Origin: Fusobacterium sp. SYSU M8D902
GTDB taxonomy: Bacteria; Fusobacteriota; Fusobacteriia; Fusobacteriales; Fusobacteriaceae
NCBI RefSeq assembly: GCF_040199715.1
Contig: NZ_JBEFNA010000007.1
Span: 1 to 64,000 of the forward strand
Length of the DNA stretch: 64,000 bases
Direction of reading: 5' to 3'
Shown here: in pieces, positions 43,487-51,070 of the stretch
Position numbering within the stretch: the stretch's first letter is position 1
Layout: each line of letters starts with the position of its first letter
Program-made: the position numbers and the translations under genes
Notes under the pieces: generated by a model
What the model was told of the DNA's origin: nothing
The model's input: only the letters and a program-made list of their open reading frames with translations
The model's database searches: none

Positions 43487-43960
43487 TCTTTTCCAAATAT
43501 TAACCGCTAAATATGGTGGCATAATATTAATAGAATTTCCATTTCCTGTGCTTCCTATTGAAGTTACAGGACTAGCAGAGCCTGTGTTTTCTCCACCAGC
43601 AGAGTATGTCTCTCTGTTATAACTTCCACTACCCTGTTGTAAATTTCCACCTCCAAAATTATCGCCCCTGTTCTCAGATAAACCAAAGGATGATGCATAA
43701 GTACCTCTTGTTCCGTGACTATGTGCGGGTTGGCTATGACTGTGACTAGCTGTACTAGCACTATGTGTGTGAGCTGGTAAATTATCTACAGATAATTTAA
43801 TATTATTACTACCTCCAGTACTACCTAAGTTATAACTAGAACTACTACCTAATAAAAATCTCCCTTCTTGTTTTTGCCAAGTAGTACCAAGCCAAAGGCT
43901 TGAAGGGTTTTCATTACCTAGGGAAAGATATAGAGAATTAACAGGAAAAGGACAGAAATT
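43478..43960 (-). CDS. Silent tail-fibre C-terminal cassette C
   Basis: I translated 160 residues without a stop from site S2 on the minus strand: NFCPFPVNSLYLSLGNENP..., a block PAHTHSASTASHSHSQPAHSHG with many His-x-His pairs, and end SINIMPPYLAVNIWKRLS. It has no start codon. It lies directly after the recombinase stop and S2, in the sense direction of the late operon, and ends tail to tail with D. Its last nine bases overlap D. Confidence 0.88.
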   Translation of the reverse strand, partial: NFCPFPVNSLYLSLGNENPSSLWLGTTWQKQEGRFLLGSSSSYNLGSTGGSNNIKLSVDNLPAHTHSASTASHSHSQPAHSHGTRGTYASSFGLSENRGDNFGGGNLQQGSGSYNRETYSAGGENTGSASPVTSIGSTGNGNSINIMPPYLAVNIWKRLS

Positions 43961-43968
43961 TTTTAATT
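43950..43968 (-). repeat. Fibre-switch recombination site S2
   Basis: Reverse complement of the S1 19-mer; it begins just after the recombinase stop codon and opens cassette C. Confidence 0.92.
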
Positions 43969-43970
43969 TC

Positions 43971-44927
43971 TTACATTAGTCCAGCATTCTTTCTCATCAA
44001 TAAGATCCTATTTTGCTGGTCCACTGCTGATTTATGCTGTATATAATGTTCTTCTGTTACCTTTGTACTGCTATGTCCAGCAAATTCACTAGCTGTTTTT
44101 GTATCACTCAAATTATTTATTTGATTAATAGCTGTTTTTCTTAAACTATGAGGATATAACTTCTCTATTCCTATTAACTTTCCCATTTTTCTAACTCTTC
44201 TTCTAATAGCAGTTTGACTCATTTGAACAAACTTATTATTATACCTAACAGTAAATAAATAATCTAATTCTATTTCTTTAACTTTTCTTTCTTCTAAAAG
44301 AGTTAATATTAATTTTTTAGTTGTAGAAAAGAAAAATAAATCTCTAACTTTTCCCATTTTTTCAGTAACTCCTCTAAACATATTATTCTCTAAGTCTAAT
44401 TGAGATACTTTTAAGCTATGAACTGCACTTATTCTAAATCCACTATCAAGGAATAATTCCCATAAAAGCCTACTTTTAATATCAAATTTTTTAGGGTTTA
44501 GTTCCATAAGCAAAGATACAGTAAATATTTGTTTCCAAGTTAAAAAATAGCTTTCTCTCCTCTTATCTTGCTCCGTTATCTTTAATCTATCTAACTTATC
44601 TCTAAATGGATGATGTTTTATTAGATCTCTTCTTACTGCCCATTTATAAAATGATGAAATAGCAGTAATTTTTCCGTTGATAGTTCTATTATTATTTCCA
44701 AGCTCTCTGCAATGGATAATATATCTTTCTAACACTTCTATTATTCTTTTTAAAGTATCATCTGATAATAAATATCTATTTCCCTCATGAATATGTAAAT
44801 ATCCCATAAAATCATACATAGAATTTTTATAAGTTCTATATGTAGTATTTTTAGTAGCTGAATTTACAGCTATTTTGCTATCAAGATAGGCTTGATATAT
44901 TAATTTATTTTTTTCACTTATTTTCAT
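43971..44927 (-). CDS. Tyrosine recombinase, probable tail-fibre invertase
   Basis: A 318-residue phage-integrase-family recombinase. A core-binding SAM-like domain spans about 10-110; the catalytic domain has Arg165 (DSGFRISAVH), Lys193, His260 and Arg263 (PHSLRKT), His285 (AGHSSTKV) and Tyr295 (EEHYIQ), so all catalytic residues are present. AGGAGG is seven bases before ATG. It lies between sites S2 and S3, inside the fibre-cassette array and far from the prophage end at tRNA-Leu. This points to fibre switching rather than prophage integration. It is itself on an invertible segment. Confidence 0.92.
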   Translation of the reverse strand: MKISEKNKLIYQAYLDSKIAVNSATKNTTYRTYKNSMYDFMGYLHIHEGNRYLLSDDTLKRIIEVLERYIIHCRELGNNNRTINGKITAISSFYKWAVRRDLIKHHPFRDKLDRLKITEQDKRRESYFLTWKQIFTVSLLMELNPKKFDIKSRLLWELFLDSGFRISAVHSLKVSQLDLENNMFRGVTEKMGKVRDLFFFSTTKKLILTLLEERKVKEIELDYLFTVRYNNKFVQMSQTAIRRRVRKMGKLIGIEKLYPHSLRKTAINQINNLSDTKTASEFAGHSSTKVTEEHYIQHKSAVDQQNRILLMRKNAGLM

Positions 44928-44989
44928 AATAAGTCCTCCTGTATAATTAAAATCGATATCTCAACTATATAGGAGAACTTTATTTTATA

Positions 44990-45919
44990 CTAGAAAATTT
45001 TATTGAATCTATTTTTAAATTCTTTAAGTGCTGGAGAAGGTTTTGGCAAACTTACTTCTTCTCCATTTAAATTTAAAATTTTAACTTCTTTTTTTTCTTG
45101 TAATGAATTCATAATAGTTCTTAATTCTATTAACATATTAACAAATTCTTCTGAAAGTGTAGGATCTTGTCTTTCCATTTGTTTAACTGTAGAGTATGTA
45201 TCCATAGGCTCATATTCTCTATATTGAGCTTGAGCTCTATCATAATCAGTTGTTAAATCTATCCAAATATGTTTTTTCTTGTCCCAATCTTTTACTAAAT
45301 ACTCTGGAGGACAAGGAACTGTAATAAGTTTTTGTTTTATTTCATCAATATATTGTCCTAGTTCAAGTACTATGATATTTTCTTTGAAAATCACCTCGTT
45401 TTCAGATAGTTTTCTTTGATTTCTTTGGTATTTTTCATATTCAGTAGCTTCTCTTATTACATTTTCAGGATCCACAGAAATGTAATAAGGAATATCTTTT
45501 CCAAAATGACTATAAACTTCTTTTTGGAAATATTCAGTAGGATTTTTTAATGGTTGTTGAAATACTGCTATTATTTGAGATTTATGATATTTATCAGCAT
45601 ATTCTTTATCCAGGTAGAAATATTGTTTTTCAGGATCGATCTCTACACTCTCATCAAAATCACTCTCTTTTTCTTGAGTTTGTTCTGCTAGTACTCTAGG
45701 TTGAATTTCTTCTACCTCAATAATCTCTTCAATGCTATCTAGTTCTTTATTGTATCTAAATTTATGTGGAATATCTATTCCCTTGTATATCAGAATTTCT
45801 TGAGTATTAAAACATACTTTTCTTTCTTCAAGTTCTTTCTCACTTATTTCTTTTTCAGATACAGCAATACATTTTGCTATACCTTGTTTTGCTAAAATTT
45901 TATCTAAATAAAATAACAT
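44990..45919 (-). CDS. Phage protein of unknown function inside the fibre-switch locus
   Basis: A 309-residue, acid-rich protein, no signal peptide. Two parts look like a weak internal repeat: residues 3-65 (FYLDKILAKQGIAKCIAV) and about 100-160 (FYLDKEYADKYHKSQIIAV). The second half has WIDLTTDYDRAQAQYREY and a C-terminal charged part. It lies between S3 and the recombinase on the same strand; AGGAG seven bases before ATG. Position next to tail fibres suggests a fibre assembly chaperone or a switch accessory factor, but no family is recognised. Confidence 0.7.
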   Translation of the reverse strand: MLFYLDKILAKQGIAKCIAVSEKEISEKELEERKVCFNTQEILIYKGIDIPHKFRYNKELDSIEEIIEVEEIQPRVLAEQTQEKESDFDESVEIDPEKQYFYLDKEYADKYHKSQIIAVFQQPLKNPTEYFQKEVYSHFGKDIPYYISVDPENVIREATEYEKYQRNQRKLSENEVIFKENIIVLELGQYIDEIKQKLITVPCPPEYLVKDWDKKKHIWIDLTTDYDRAQAQYREYEPMDTYSTVKQMERQDPTLSEEFVNMLIELRTIMNSLQEKKEVKILNLNGEEVSLPKPSPALKEFKNRFNKIF

Positions 45920-45999
45920 TTGTAAACTCCTTTCTTATTTATTTTATATATATTTAATTGAATATTTTTTATTTTCTTTTTCTCAATAATTTTATGTGT

Positions 46000-46018
46000 A
46001 ATTAAAAAATTTCTGTCC
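46000..46018 (+). repeat. Fibre-switch recombination site S3
   Basis: Identical 19-mer in plus orientation; opens cassette B. The flank TGTCCTTTTCCTGTT is shared with S2. Confidence 0.92.
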
Positions 46019-46502
46019 TTTTCCTGTTGGTTCAGTACTTCTAATGTGGAATGAAAGTAATCCTACTAGCCTTTGGCTTGGTACTACTTGGGAGCTTATT
46101 TCAAGTGGAAAATATATCCAAACAGGTAATACTGCTTTACAGAGTGGAGGTAATAATTCTATTAAAATTGAGAAAACTAACCTTCCAACTGTTAAAATTC
46201 AACTAGATAGCTTTTCTTTAGGAAAAGGTAATATGGAAATTACAGGTAAGGTAGGTACATTTAGAGCTACTGAAGGTGATTTTTTAGATGCTGAAGGTGC
46301 ATTTTATAGAACATCTACTGGTAAAAGAAATGGTACTTGGAATGAATGGAGGTCAGCAGTTTCAGCAGGATTTCAAGCTTCAAGAGCTTGGACAGGAACT
46401 ACAAATACAGCACAACCTCAAACAATTTCTCTTGGAGATGGAACCCCTTTAAATATTCAGCCTAGTTATATTACTCTTAAATTTTGGAAAAGAACTAGCT
46501 AG
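46008..46502 (+). CDS. Silent tail-fibre C-terminal cassette B
   Basis: 164 residues in frame with S3: NFCPFPVGSVLLMWNESNPTS, then LGTTWELISSGKYIQTGN, and end TPLNIQPSYITLKFWKRTS. It lacks the His-x-His block of A, C and D, so it is the most divergent cassette. No start codon at its head (an internal ATG is at 46044). It converges on A and overlaps its end by 8 bases. Inversion between S3 and S4 would express it. Confidence 0.88.
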   Translation, partial: NFCPFPVGSVLLMWNESNPTSLWLGTTWELISSGKYIQTGNTALQSGGNNSIKIEKTNLPTVKIQLDSFSLGKGNMEITGKVGTFRATEGDFLDAEGAFYRTSTGKRNGTWNEWRSAVSAGFQASRAWTGTTNTAQPQTISLGDGTPLNIQPSYITLKFWKRTS

Positions 46503-47199
46503 TTCTTAGCCACATATGAACTGTATAGTAATTAGGTGTAATATCTAAGGCTTGACCATTTCCTGTGCTTCCTATTGAAGTTATTGGAGATGCGGAACTC
46601 ACTTCTCCACTTGATTCACTTGTATAAGGATATTTAACTGTAAAATATCCTCCAGCATCTCCAGAGGTATTCCATTCATTTCTTGAATAAGCAAATCCAT
46701 TAGGTGTATGACAATAACCATAGCCATCTGCTCTTCCAAAACCATCTACATGTTTATGATTACTTAAACTATGACTATGACTAGTAGTATTGGTACTATG
46801 AGTATGTTGTGGTAAATTATCTACAGATAATTTAATATTGTTATTTCCTCCAGTTTGCTTTGAAGGTCCACTTCCACTTGTACCAAGTAGGAATCTACCT
46901 TCAATCTTCTGCCAAGTTGTACCTAAATACTTACTTGCTGGATTTTCAGAATTAGTAGTCAGTAGAATTTCTCCTACTGAATATGGACAGAAATTTTTTA
47001 ATTTCTCATTAATTTCATCAGTATTTAATTTTTTCTTTAACTCTCCATTATAATATCCCATTAAAGCTCCTACAAGGGCATCAATGCCCTCATAGTCGGC
47101 AAGTTTTTTACCTGCGATTTTTTCTAAAGCCATTTTCATTTTTTCAGGATCTGAAATCTCTCTAAGAGCATTCAATCCCTCTCTAAAATTGTTGTTCAT
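46495..47199 (-). CDS. Tail fibre, expressed form: constant N-terminus joined to cassette A
   Basis: A 234-residue protein. Residues 1-68 (constant; ALREISDPEKMKMALEKIAG) end at site S4, which encodes about residues 66-72 (KLKNFCP). Residues 69-234 are cassette A: LGTTWQKIEGRFLLGTS, a His-rich PQHTHSTNTTSHSHS block and NHKH, and end ALDITPNYYTVHMWLRTS. The His-x-His pairs are like those in metal-binding trimeric tail fibres. It is probably the receptor-binding tip. It follows the 275-residue fibre gene by 9 bases. AGGAGGAAATT lies before the ATG. Confidence 0.9.
   Translation of the reverse strand: MNNNFREGLNALREISDPEKMKMALEKIAGKKLADYEGIDALVGALMGYYNGELKKKLNTDEINEKLKNFCPYSVGEILLTTNSENPASKYLGTTWQKIEGRFLLGTSGSGPSKQTGGNNNIKLSVDNLPQHTHSTNTTSHSHSLSNHKHVDGFGRADGYGYCHTPNGFAYSRNEWNTSGDAGGYFTVKYPYTSESSGEVSSASPITSIGSTGNGQALDITPNYYTVHMWLRTS
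46985..47003 (-). repeat. Fibre-switch recombination site S4 (within the expressed fibre gene)
   Basis: Reverse complement of the 19-mer, at the junction of constant and variable parts of the fibre gene. Confidence 0.93.
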
Positions 47200-47208
47200 A
47201 ATTTCCTC

Positions 47209-48036
47209 CTAAGCTTTATATTTTTCTATTATAGTTTGAGCTTCTTGTACAGTCATATAAACAAATTTCTTTTCAACTTCTGCTATTTTAGCCTCATTTT
47301 GAGTAGCTTTTTGAGTAGCTTGAGTTGCTGTTGTTTGAGCATTTTTAGCATCTGATAGAGCTTGAGTTGCATCAGTTGAAGCTTTATTCCATTTTTGTTT
47401 TTCAGCAGTAGTAACTACTTTTTCTCCATCAATATCAATAACACCATCAGCACCTATAGTGATAGCTCCACCCTCTTTAGCTTTAACTCCTCCAAGAGTA
47501 GCCTTATTTGCAACAGGTAATGTATAGTTTTCTAAACCATCTAATTTTTTCTTATCCTCTTTACTCATTAAACCATCAGCTTCTGTAGTAGCTTTTCCAG
47601 GTAATAATAAAGCATCTAATTTTTGCCACCCATTAACACTTTCTCCTTCATAAATCATCATAGTGTTTTTGTTTTGAAAAGAAGGCTCTTTAGTAATTAT
47701 TACAAAGTCCCCTTCCTTAGGAGATTTTAATTTTTCATCTCTTGCCGCTATTGTTTCAAATACACCTTTCCAAGCAAGTCCTCCAGCAAATGTATTAACT
47801 GCTGCATTTAATTGTTCAGTAGTAACTTTTTTATTCCATTCTTCTTGTTTTGCTTTTGTAGGAATAGATTTAGTTGTTCCATCTGTTATAGAATCTGCAT
47901 TGTGTGTATGTTCTCCAGCTGCTTTTTTCTTTATCTCAGTAAATATTTGTTTAAGAGTTTCATCATAAACCTCTTCTGTTATTAATTTCTTTTCTAAAAC
48001 CTCTGCTACTGTCATCATTAATTCTTCATTTGACAT
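47209..48036 (-). CDS. Phage tail fibre/stalk protein
   Basis: A 275-residue protein. An N-terminal docking part is followed by HTHNADSITDGTTK, NTFAGGLAWKGVFETIAARDEKL and PEGDFVIITKEP-like text. Then come fibre repeats (LPVANKATLGGVKAKEGGAITIGADG), a coiled-coil rich in Ala, Thr and Gln (ATQALSDAKNAQTTATQATQKATQ), and the C-terminal motif VQEAQTIIEKYKA. It probably forms the trimeric shaft that carries the switchable tip. The C-terminal motif is shared with the next two upstream proteins. Confidence 0.82.
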   Translation of the reverse strand: MSNEELMMTVAEVLEKKLITEEVYDETLKQIFTEIKKKAAGEHTHNADSITDGTTKSIPTKAKQEEWNKKVTTEQLNAAVNTFAGGLAWKGVFETIAARDEKLKSPKEGDFVIITKEPSFQNKNTMMIYEGESVNGWQKLDALLLPGKATTEADGLMSKEDKKKLDGLENYTLPVANKATLGGVKAKEGGAITIGADGVIDIDGEKVVTTAEKQKWNKASTDATQALSDAKNAQTTATQATQKATQNEAKIAEVEKKFVYMTVQEAQTIIEKYKA

Positions 48037-48050
48037 TTTACATCACTCCT

Positions 48051-48599
48051 TTAATTTTTATATTTTTCTATTATTTTTTTTGCTTCTTCAAGTGTTAAAA
48101 CTTTCGTTTCAAACTCTTTTTTTAATTCATCAGCATAATTTTTTAGTTCTTGCTTAGAATTTTTTAAAATCTCATATAATTCATCAACTACATCTTTGAC
48201 ATATTCTTTTTCTTGTGAAGGAAGTAAAGGCTCTATAAATTCCCAATCTTTTCTCTCTACTACATGAAAATATACCTCCTGTACACTCCCTACAATTTTT
48301 CCTCTATCTGCACTTCTTAGAATTAATCTACAGTAGACTTTCCCAAAACCTTGTAAAACTTCATTGGGAATTAATATATCTACATTAGTAGTAATTGTAC
48401 TATCTACCTCTTTCTCTACTGAATAAGGCTCTGTAGGATTGTTAGAACTGCAAAATACAGCTCTAATACTACCTTGAAAGTCTTTTAAATTCTTTAATAT
48501 GACTTTTAAAGATCCTATCCCATAATCACCCTGCAAGAAAAAAATTGGAGAAAAATTAGCATTTCTAAGAATATCCCAAGTTATCAACATTTCTTTCAT
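48051..48599 (-). CDS. Phage baseplate/fibre protein with BppU-like N-terminus
   Basis: About 182 residues from the ATG at 48599 (AAGGAG seven bases upstream). The N-terminal beta domain (ILRNANFSPIFFLQGDYGIGSLKVILKNL...) resembles upper baseplate proteins of the BppU type, which connect the baseplate to receptor-binding proteins. A coiled-coil (YVKDVVDELYEILKNSKQEL) follows, and the C-terminus is LTLEEAKKIIEKYKN. The end matches two neighbours. Function by context and weak similarity. Confidence 0.65.
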   Translation of the reverse strand: MKEMLITWDILRNANFSPIFFLQGDYGIGSLKVILKNLKDFQGSIRAVFCSSNNPTEPYSVEKEVDSTITTNVDILIPNEVLQGFGKVYCRLILRSADRGKIVGSVQEVYFHVVERKDWEFIEPLLPSQEKEYVKDVVDELYEILKNSKQELKNYADELKKEFETKVLTLEEAKKIIEKYKN

Positions 48600-48603
48600 T
48601 TGA

Positions 48604-48918
48604 TCACTCCTTTGCCTTGTATTTATCAACAATAGCAATCATTTCTTGTGTGGTAATTAACAAAGGATTTATTTCAACAGTTCCATCATCTGAAATAGAT
48701 AGAGTTTTTCCAATCTTTATATTTCCTAGATTTGTAGATGAAGCTACTCTATTTTCATTGTTAAAAACTATTTTAGATAGTTTCATAAATGACCTAGAAA
48801 ATTTTCTAAAATCGGCAACATTTTTTAGCCCTAAAATTTCTAAAGCGTAGTGTTCAGTTACTAAGTCTTCAGTTATGAGAGTATTTAATTCTTCTTCGTT
48901 TTTAACTATTGTACTCAC
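48604..48918 (-). CDS. Short phage fibre-like protein, GTG start
   Basis: A 104-residue protein with GTG start (AGGTG seven bases upstream). The fibre-like segment LGNIKIGKTLSISDDGTVEI and the C-terminal ITTQEMIAIVDKYKAKE are visible. The latter is the same end motif as the next two genes. It could be a linker or a trimerisation part of the fibre complex. No family is recognised. Confidence 0.6.
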   Translation of the reverse strand: MSTIVKNEEELNTLITEDLVTEHYALEILGLKNVADFRKFSRSFMKLSKIVFNNENRVASSTNLGNIKIGKTLSISDDGTVEINPLLITTQEMIAIVDKYKAKE

Positions 48919-48919
48919 A

Positions 48920-49621
48920 CTATTTCACCTCTTTTTCTTCATTTTTAACTACTATTTCATAAAAAGCTATTCCTAACTCATTCATATGATTTAAGAACTC
49001 TTGAAGAGAGGTAATATTATTAATGTTATCATTTAAAATAATTGTTATTCTTTTATTCTTTTTGTCATTAATTATATCTATTACATTTCCAACTTCAAAA
49101 AGTTCACACATTTTTAAAATATAAGCAAAATTAAAAGTACTATATTTTGTAATTTCTCTAGCTATCAAAATGTTTTGTCTTAACTTTACTCCCAATTCAT
49201 AAGCTGTATTGACTTCATAGATCTTTTCTAGTCTTTTCAAACTTATAGCATTAGCAGTTGTGATAGATAAACTTGAAATATACTCACTCTTTTTTAGTTC
49301 TATTTTTTGTAATTCTCTTGATATTGCCTTTGCTAATTCTACAATCAAAGGTTCTTTTCTTTCAAAAAATGGTAAATTGTATAGGATTCTTTCAACAAAA
49401 TCTTTAGATACAGCTACTCCTAATACTGTAATAAGAGTTTTAGCTTTTAATTCAACTAGATCTTTTTTTATAGTTATAAATTGATGAGCTGTAACATCTG
49501 ATTTTATTAGCTTTTTATCTATCCAGTTAAATGCAAATTCATGGCCAATATAATTTAGATAATATTCAAGATTAAATTCTAGATTTTCATCAATATATTT
49601 TTTTAAAGCTACTTTTGACAT
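48920..49621 (-). CDS. Phage tail protein, position of XkdU/gpI
   Basis: A 233-residue helical protein. The C-terminal half (LKRLEKIYEVNTAYELGVKLRQNILIAREITKYSTFNFAY) has the look of DUF2313/tail protein I. Its place after the baseplate J and 125-residue protein genes matches XkdU in PBSX-like tails, so a baseplate wedge to fibre connection is inferred. The N-terminal half is unassigned. Confidence 0.6.
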   Translation of the reverse strand: MSKVALKKYIDENLEFNLEYYLNYIGHEFAFNWIDKKLIKSDVTAHQFITIKKDLVELKAKTLITVLGVAVSKDFVERILYNLPFFERKEPLIVELAKAISRELQKIELKKSEYISSLSITTANAISLKRLEKIYEVNTAYELGVKLRQNILIAREITKYSTFNFAYILKMCELFEVGNVIDIINDKKNKRITIILNDNINNITSLQEFLNHMNELGIAFYEIVVKNEEKEVK

Positions 49622-49633
49622 ATAACTCTACCT

Positions 49634-50011
49634 CTAATCAACTTTAAAGATGAAAAAAGCTTTTGGTATCTTATAGATATCAGCTGCTCTTATTTCTTTT
49701 TTATAATCTAAAGCTGAATATGCTATAAGATTTCCATTTGAAGCACTATCAAATAAACCAATATGAGTTATCCAACCCCAGTTTTCTGTTGCAACAGGAA
49801 AATTTATATCATTTTTATTATAAGTTTCCCCATTTTGTGGTTCTTCAAATGTTATTTGTTGTCTAGCATATGAAGCTCCTTTTATTTCTTGAATATTTGA
49901 AGCATTATCTGTTGGATCAGCTTTAAGTAATCCTAAATAATAACTTTTTCCCTCTTTTCTAAAGACTTCATTTATAATTAAGTTCTCTCCTGAATGAGTT
50001 AATCCAGCCAT
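49634..50011 (-). CDS. Phage tail-associated protein, unassigned
   Basis: A 125-residue beta-rich protein: LKADPTDNASNIQEIKGASYARQQITFEEP and VATENWGWITHIGLFDSASNGNLIAYSALD. This pattern is common in small phage tail proteins next to fibres. AGGAGAAA precedes the ATG. It lies between baseplate J and the gpI-like gene. A fibre-tip or baseplate cap role is possible. Confidence 0.65.
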   Translation of the reverse strand: MAGLTHSGENLIINEVFRKEGKSYYLGLLKADPTDNASNIQEIKGASYARQQITFEEPQNGETYNKNDINFPVATENWGWITHIGLFDSASNGNLIAYSALDYKKEIRAADIYKIPKAFFIFKVD

Positions 50012-50026
50012 TTTCTCCTCCTTTCA

Positions 50027-51070
50027 CTATAATGGATTTATAGTAATGTTATTGACTTTACATAATTTATTTTCATTAAGTTCTATATCATTTCTATTTC
50101 CAGCAATTGTTATATCTCCTATTTTGATGATACAACCAGCATGTTGTATTGTTTCTACAATATCAAAGTAAAAAATCTTTTTCTTAAATAAATTTTTAAA
50201 GAAAAAATCATTTAATTTTTCTCTCAAAGTTGTTTTAGCTGCCTCTTCATTAAAATCACTTGAAATTGCTCCTCTAAGGATTATGTCAACTTTATTAATT
50301 TCGACTCCTTCAATAGTAAGTTCTATATCTGATATAAGTTCTAAATCAATATAATTTTTAACTGCCTCTTTAAGTTCTGAAGATACTATCTCTTTTCCTT
50401 CTTCTGTAATTACTATTTTTACAGTTCCAGCTCCACTCCATCTTGGTATACAATGAGAATGTTCGACACCTTTAACTTCTTTTGCCTTATCTTCAAATAC
50501 ATATTTATTCCAGCTCATTCTTGGCTTTCTAATATAATCTAAAGCTCTCTTTCTAAAGTTATCATCAGTTTCTATATTTGTCCCATTAGTAATATTTTCT
50601 AAGTTTTCTACCTTAGAGAGTCCAGTATATTCCTCTCCAAACTTATTAATTTGTCCTACTTCACAGTTACCAACAATTCCAGTCTTTATACATTGAATTT
50701 TAACAGTAGTAGAGATATTTTCTATTGTTTTTTCTTCAAGTATTTCATACTCTGTTGCTGTACTAGAGTTTATAACTATATATCCTTTTTTGATAATACT
50801 TCCATTTACTCCTGTTATCTTTACTTGGCCAGTTGCTTGAGTTGCTTGAAGTCTATCTAAAGCTTTATCAGCACAAGATATATCTAAATCATTTCCTGTT
50901 GCTGTATCTATAAGTCTTTTATCTAATTGTTCTGAATAATCATCTTCCTCTTTTACCATTTCTATTGCTACAGATGAAATAATATCTCTTGCAAAGCTTC
51001 CTGTTGAGGTATTGTAGGAAATCATTTCAGCCATATCTTTAACTTTTTTATTGATTCTATCTATGCTCAA
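50027..51070 (-). CDS. Baseplate J-like protein, TTG start
   Basis: A 347-residue protein of the gpJ/XkdT family. Recognisable blocks: YSEQLDKRLIDTATGNDLDISCADKAL, ATGQVKITGVNGSIIKKG, NGTNIETDDNFRKRALDYIRKPRMSWNKYVFED, GVEHSHCIPRWSGAGTVKIVI. It forms the baseplate wedge. The start is a TTG at 51070, 9 bases after GGAGG, and overlaps the DUF2634 gene by 14 bases. Confidence 0.9.
   Translation of the reverse strand: MSIDRINKKVKDMAEMISYNTSTGSFARDIISSVAIEMVKEEDDYSEQLDKRLIDTATGNDLDISCADKALDRLQATQATGQVKITGVNGSIIKKGYIVINSSTATEYEILEEKTIENISTTVKIQCIKTGIVGNCEVGQINKFGEEYTGLSKVENLENITNGTNIETDDNFRKRALDYIRKPRMSWNKYVFEDKAKEVKGVEHSHCIPRWSGAGTVKIVITEEGKEIVSSELKEAVKNYIDLELISDIELTIEGVEINKVDIILRGAISSDFNEEAAKTTLREKLNDFFFKNLFKKKIFYFDIVETIQHAGCIIKIGDITIAGNRNDIELNENKLCKVNNITINPL

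Larger units (their letters stand above)
42972..47003. other. Shufflon-like invertible tail-fibre locus
   Basis: Four identical 19-base sites alternate in orientation (plus, minus, plus, minus) at 42972, 43950, 46000 and 46985. They bound two convergent pairs of fibre C-terminal cassettes (D and C; B and A) and, between the pairs, a tyrosine recombinase gene and a 309-residue unknown gene. Cassette A is currently joined to the constant fibre N-terminus. Every cassette is open and in the same frame from the site (AAT TTC TGT CC) to its stop. Inversion between S4 and S3 would exchange A for B; inversion between S4 and S1 would bring D; C needs one prior inversion of S1-S2. Confidence 0.9.

Noticed and set aside
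43564-43761. 65-residue reading frame on the minus strand within cassette C
   Set aside because: It is a wrong-frame shadow of cassette C; the in-frame translation from S2 is 160 residues and resembles fibre proteins.
43971-44927. Tyrosine recombinase as the prophage integrase
   Set aside because: It lies 2.4 kb inside the element, within the fibre cassettes and next to identical inverted sites, so a fibre switch is the better reading; a second integrase is expected beyond the right edge. Not fully excluded.
46044-46502. Apparent 152-residue gene on the plus strand
   Set aside because: Same reason: it is open back to site S3 and aligns with fibre C-termini; no ribosome site precedes the ATG.
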